8,605 nt of DNA from Paracoccaceae bacterium. GTDB lineage: Bacteria > Pseudomonadota > Alphaproteobacteria > Rhodobacterales > Rhodobacteraceae. The stretch covers positions 24,998 through 33,602 of the forward strand of contig DNSZ01000067.1 in assembly GCA_003500165.1 (NCBI GenBank), given 5' to 3'. Made by a program: the position numbers and the translations under genes. Within the stretch, counting starts at the first letter, position 1. Every line of letters starts with the position of its first letter. Shown one piece after another: positions 6,513-8,605 of this stretch. Under the pieces are notes generated by a model. It had not been told where the DNA came from. It saw only the letters and a list, made by a program, of their open reading frames with translations, and did no database searches.

Positions 6513-7502
6513 TCAGGCGATGCCTGCCCGAAGGCAGTCATGGATATGCAACAGCCCGTCGGGCGCGGCGCCGGGCGTGGCACAGGCGAAAAGACAGGTG
6601 ATCTTGCGGTCGTTCATGATCCGCACCGCCTCTTCGGCCAGCCGGTCGGGCGGGATGGTCAGCGGGTCACGGGTCATCACCTGGGCGGCGCTGTGGCCCA
6701 TCAGCCCGTCCATATGGCGGCGCAGGTCGCCATCGGTGATGATTCCGACCAGACCTCCAGTCTCATCCGTCACCCCGGCCACGCCGAACCCCTTGCCGGA
6801 CATGGTCAGCAGGACCTGCGACATCGGCGTGTCGCCGGCAACCAACGGCAGTTGTGCCGGGCCGTGCATCAGGTCGCGCACCCGCGCCAGTCGCGCGCCC
6901 AGCTTGCCGCCGGGATGGAACTCGCGGAACCGCTCGGGGGTGAAGCGGCGATGCTCCATCAGCGCGACCGCCAGCGCATCGCCCAGGGCCAGGGTCATGG
7001 TGGTCGAGGTGGTGGGCACGATGCCCGTGCCGCAGGCCTCCTGCGCCTCGGGCAGCAGCAGCGCGATGTCCGCCCGGGTCAGAAGCGTGCTGCCCTCCCG
7101 CCCGGCGACCCCGATCAGCGGGATGCCAAAGCGGCGGGTATAGGCCACGATATCGGCAAGCTCCGGCGTTTCGCCCGAATTCGACAGCACCAGGGCGATG
7201 TCACCGACCGCCAGCATGCCCAGATCGCCATGGCTGGCCTCGGCGGGGTGGACGAAATGCGCGGGCGTCCCGGTGGAGGCAAGGGTGGCCGCGATCTTGC
7301 GCCCGACATGGCCCGATTTGCCCATGCCCGAGACGATCACCCGTCCCGGTGCCGCCAGGATCGCGGCCACGGCGCGGGCAAAGCTGTCATCGAGGCCGTC
7401 GCGCAGCGCGGCAAGCGCCGCGGCCTCGATCCCGATCACCCGTCGGCCGGCGGCCAGCAGGGCGTTCGGGTCGATGGCGGAGGCGGGGGCGGCATCTTCC
7501 AT
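6513..7502 (-). CDS. kdsD: Arabinose-5-phosphate isomerase KdsD (KpsF/GutQ family)
   Basis: Converts D-ribulose-5-phosphate to D-arabinose-5-phosphate, the first committed step of Kdo synthesis for the LPS inner core. The 329-residue protein (E. coli KdsD 328) has an N-terminal SIS sugar-isomerase domain with GMGKSGHVGRKIA (59-71), EASHGDLG (88-95) and SNSGETPE (107-114), and a C-terminal CBS pair ending with VGIITDGDLRRH and NDRKITCLFA. With a constant offset of three, Lys62, His91, Glu114 and His196 (in FHPGGKLG) align with the active-site residues Lys59, His88, Glu111 and His193 of E. coli KdsD. The ATG at 7502 lies 5 nt after the rnd stop with no obvious Shine-Dalgarno sequence, so coupling to rnd is likely. 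The frame is open further upstream but only antiparallel to rnd in a wrong frame. The paralogous names KpsF or GutQ are possible; the LPS-export neighbours favour KdsD. Confidence 0.95.
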   Translation of the reverse strand: MEDAAPASAIDPNALLAAGRRVIGIEAAALAALRDGLDDSFARAVAAILAAPGRVIVSGMGKSGHVGRKIAATLASTGTPAHFVHPAEASHGDLGMLAVGDIALVLSNSGETPELADIVAYTRRFGIPLIGVAGREGSTLLTRADIALLLPEAQEACGTGIVPTTSTTMTLALGDALAVALMEHRRFTPERFREFHPGGKLGARLARVRDLMHGPAQLPLVAGDTPMSQVLLTMSGKGFGVAGVTDETGGLVGIITDGDLRRHMDGLMGHSAAQVMTRDPLTIPPDRLAEEAVRIMNDRKITCLFACATPGAAPDGLLHIHDCLRAGIA

Positions 7503-7507
7503 GGCGG

Positions 7508-8122
7508 TCAATGGGCAAAGATGTCCTGATCGGCCCAGCCGGCAGCGTCGAGCCGGGCGCGATGCGGCAGGAAGTCGAAACAGGCCTGGGCCAGGTCGCC
7601 GCGCCCTTCGCGCACCAGCATCGCGTCGAGTGCGGCGCGCAGGCGATGCAGATACAGCACGTCCGAGGCGGCATAGGCGCATTGCGCGTCGGTCAGCGTT
7701 TCCGCCCCCCAGTCGCTGGTCTGCTGCTGTTTCGAGATGTCGATGCCCAGAAGCTCGGACAGCAGATATTTCAGGCCGTGCCGGTCGGTATAGGTGCGCA
7801 CCAGTTTCGAGGCGATCTTGGTGCACCAGACCGGTGCGGTGAGCACGCCGAAGGTCTGGTACAGAAGCCCGATATCGAACCGGCCGAAATGAAACAGCTT
7901 CTCGATGCCCGGATCGGCCAGGATGCGGGTCAGGTTGGCCGCCGTCGTCTGGCCGGGCGCGACCTGCACCAGATGGGCGTGCCCGTCGCCGGTGGAGAGT
8001 TGCACCAGGCAAAGCCGGTCGCGGCGCTGGACCAGCCCCATCGCCTCGCAGTCGATGGCGACCGAGGGGCCGGGATCGAAGCCGTCCGGCAGGTCGGTCT
8101 GGTAAAGGTCGAATGTCGGCAT
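7508..8122 (-). CDS. rnd: Ribonuclease D-type 3'-5' exonuclease (single DEDDy domain)
   Basis: Predicted metal-dependent 3'-5' exonuclease, expected to act in tRNA 3'-end trimming or small-RNA turnover. The 204-residue protein carries the DEDDy catalytic set: Asp24 and Glu26 in VAIDCEAMG, Asp83 in FHFGRFDIGLLY, and Tyr150 and Asp154 in CAYAASDVLYLHRL. The metal-binding and tyrosine positions are all intact. Classical E. coli RNase D is about 375 residues with two C-terminal HRDC domains; these are absent, and the protein ends soon after the nuclease fold, so it is a short RNase D-like form. The ATG at 8122 is preceded by GGGGGA close by. It is the first gene of the rnd-kdsD-lptC-lptA-lptB operon. 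What links an RNA exonuclease to LPS export is not evident. The nuclease family is firm; RNA as natural substrate is inferred. Confidence 0.9.
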   Translation of the reverse strand: MPTFDLYQTDLPDGFDPGPSVAIDCEAMGLVQRRDRLCLVQLSTGDGHAHLVQVAPGQTTAANLTRILADPGIEKLFHFGRFDIGLLYQTFGVLTAPVWCTKIASKLVRTYTDRHGLKYLLSELLGIDISKQQQTSDWGAETLTDAQCAYAASDVLYLHRLRAALDAMLVREGRGDLAQACFDFLPHRARLDAAGWADQDIFAH

Positions 8123-8151
8123 AGGGTCCCCCGCGCGGGCTGTTCGGTCGT

Positions 8152-8178
8152 GCTATCCGACCCGCGCGCGCGAGGCAA
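8152..8178 (-). promoter_or_regulatory. Weak candidate promoter for the rnd-kdsD-lptCAB operon
   Basis: Read on the minus strand, TTGCCT (8178-8173) and GATAGC (8157-8152) are separated by 15 nt and lie about 30 nt upstream of the rnd ATG. Matches to the sigma-70 consensus are 4/6 and 3/6 and the spacing is short, so this is only a candidate. It is mentioned because the operon needs a promoter in this gap and nothing better was seen close to rnd. Confidence 0.2.
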
Positions 8179-8418
8179 CGCGAGACCCGCAGCCGGCAGG
8201 GGCGCAGGCGGATGCGGCCGCACCAAGCGGGCCAAAGACGCCGACCGTCAGTGACGAAGGCCAAGGCAGAACGGCTTAGCCCGGCGCAGGCTGACTCTTC
8301 ACTTCGAGCCGGCCAAGCGCGACGCCAAGAAGCCAACGCATGTTGCGGGCTTTCGACGCGGGGGCCTGGACAGAACTCGTCAAGTGATTCGGCTACGCCA
8401 GTTGCTTCAGAAGTGGTG

Positions 8419-8506
8419 CTTGCCCACAAGTGCTTGAAACGGAGTCGCTTTAGATTCTTGAATCGGAAACGTTTTTCTGATTCAAGTAACTTGTGAAAGG
8501 GGCTTG
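8419..8506. repeat. Cluster of CTTG/CAAG half-sites and nested short palindromes
   Basis: Seven CTTG or CAAG tetramers fall in 88 bp: CTTG at 8419, 8433, 8457, 8490 and 8503, and CAAG at 8427 and 8483. By chance fewer than one would be expected. Several pair into perfect dyads: CAAG-TG-CTTG (8427-8436), CTTGAATC (8457-8464) with GATTCAAG (8479-8486) around 14 nt, and CAAGT-A-ACTTG (8483-8493). GATTC-TT-GAATC (8453-8464) and AAACGTTT (8467-8474) are nested in the same stretch. It lies directly upstream of the gene at 8510 and could be an operator array or a structured leader; neither is proven. Confidence 0.5.
8496..8502 (+). promoter_or_regulatory. Ribosome binding site deciding the start at 8510
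   Basis: AAAGGGG lies 7 nt before the ATG at 8510. This purine-rich Shine-Dalgarno sequence is stronger than those of the neighbouring genes and is the main reason to treat the open frame at the window edge as a real gene. Confidence 0.65.
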
Positions 8507-8509
8507 ACT

Positions 8510-8605
8510 ATGACGATCTGTGTTGCCGTGAAGGTGCAGGACTGCATCGTGTTCGCAGCGGACAGCACTTCATCCTTGCAGAGTGTCATGGCAGACGGCA
8601 CCCCA
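8510..8605 (+). CDS. N-terminus of a probable proteasome/HslV-type Ntn-hydrolase, 3'-truncated
   Basis: Only 32 codons are visible before the window ends, beginning MTICVAVKVQDCIVFAADS. After removal of Met, Thr becomes residue 1 and the Asp of AADS is residue 17. This is the arrangement of the catalytic Thr1 and Asp17 in HslV, proteasome beta subunits and Anbu-type peptidases, which also begin with Met-Thr, a short hydrophobic strand, a turn, and a second strand ending in Asp. The resemblance is to the superfamily; I cannot tell HslV, Anbu and uncharacterised Ntn-hydrolases apart from so little. HslV is less likely because its start (TTIVSVRR) differs and no hslU is visible. The start has a good ribosome site. 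Codons such as TGT, TTG, TCA and AGT are unlike the GC-rich usage of the neighbours, consistent with acquisition by transfer. The Lys33 position is just beyond the edge. Confidence 0.6.
   Translation, partial: MTICVAVKVQDCIVFAADSTSSLQSVMADGTP

Larger units (their letters stand above)
8123..8509. other. 387-bp gap with no convincing gene; composition step and palindromes
   Basis: This gap separates the divergent rnd operon and the partial gene at 8510. The rnd-proximal part is GC-rich and includes the palindrome CCCGCGCGGG (8130-8139), a CG-alternating run (about 8160-8172) and CGTCA-G-TGACG (8246-8256). Frames open across it on both strands, but none has a ribosome site together with recognisable protein. 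From about 8380 the sequence becomes AT-richer; by count 8401-8520 is about 44% G+C (53/120). No tRNA, rRNA or integrase-like attachment repeat was recognised. Promoters for the leftward operon and the rightward gene should lie here. Confidence 0.6.

Noticed and set aside
8340..8387. Tiny open frame reading MLRAFDAGAWTELVK
   Set aside because: It looks somewhat protein-like and might be a remnant of a gene end, but 15 codons with no ribosome site and no homology evidence are not enough.
7503..8429. Upstream extension of the kdsD frame through rnd and the intergenic gap
   Set aside because: It overlaps the well-supported rnd gene in a different frame and shows no conserved protein; KdsD homologues begin near the ATG at 7502 and the total length then matches the family.
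8212..8496. 94-codon + strand open frame in the intergenic gap
   Set aside because: It has no properly spaced ribosome site, no recognisable motif, a Ser/Arg-rich composition, and it crosses the composition step and the palindrome cluster.
8123..8509. tRNA gene or integration attachment site at the composition step
   Set aside because: No cloverleaf pattern, TTCRANNC-type T-loop sequence or flanking direct repeat could be recognised, and the other end of any island is outside the window.

Overview
The window is GC-rich (by eye close to 70% G+C in the genes) and reads as chromosome of an alphaproteobacterium. The likeliest group is Rhodobacterales or a relative. This is inferred from the protein sequences (DnaJ, MutS, and an rnd-kdsD-lptC-lptA-lptB cluster with no kdsC between kdsD and lptC), not from any rRNA marker. 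It is mostly housekeeping sequence. Only the last 200-odd bases at the right edge look like something different.

Layout from left to right. A dnaJ gene enters from the left edge on the + strand without its J domain and ends at 911. It converges, 24 nt apart, on a minus-strand ribokinase-family gene (rbsK, 936-1808). rbsK is divergent from mutS (1980-4619, +) across a 171-bp spacer that holds two adjacent perfect inverted repeats, possibly operators. mutS converges, 25 nt apart, on a tightly packed minus-strand operon read from right to left: rnd (8122-7508), kdsD (7502-6513), lptC (6505-5915), lptA (5900-5406) and lptB (5409-4645). The longest gap inside the operon is 14 nt, and lptA and lptB overlap as ATGA.

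The operon links one step of Kdo synthesis (KdsD, ribulose-5-phosphate to arabinose-5-phosphate) to the export of finished LPS. LptB is the cytoplasmic ATPase, LptC the inner-membrane-anchored periplasmic relay, and LptA the soluble periplasmic bridge. A short DEDDy exonuclease of the RNase D type leads the operon. DnaJ (protein folding) and MutS (mismatch repair) are independent housekeeping functions.

To the right of rnd is a 387-bp gap without a convincing gene. Its last part (8401-8520) drops to about 44% G+C and is crowded with short palindromes and CTTG/CAAG half-sites. A new + strand gene starts at 8510 behind a good Shine-Dalgarno sequence and runs off the window after 32 codons. Its N-terminus, with Thr directly after Met and Asp at mature position 17, matches the proteasome/HslV/Anbu type of Ntn-hydrolase. 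The base-composition step and the palindromic leader suggest the edge of an accessory segment. This is the most interesting part of the window, but too little of it is visible to name a system.
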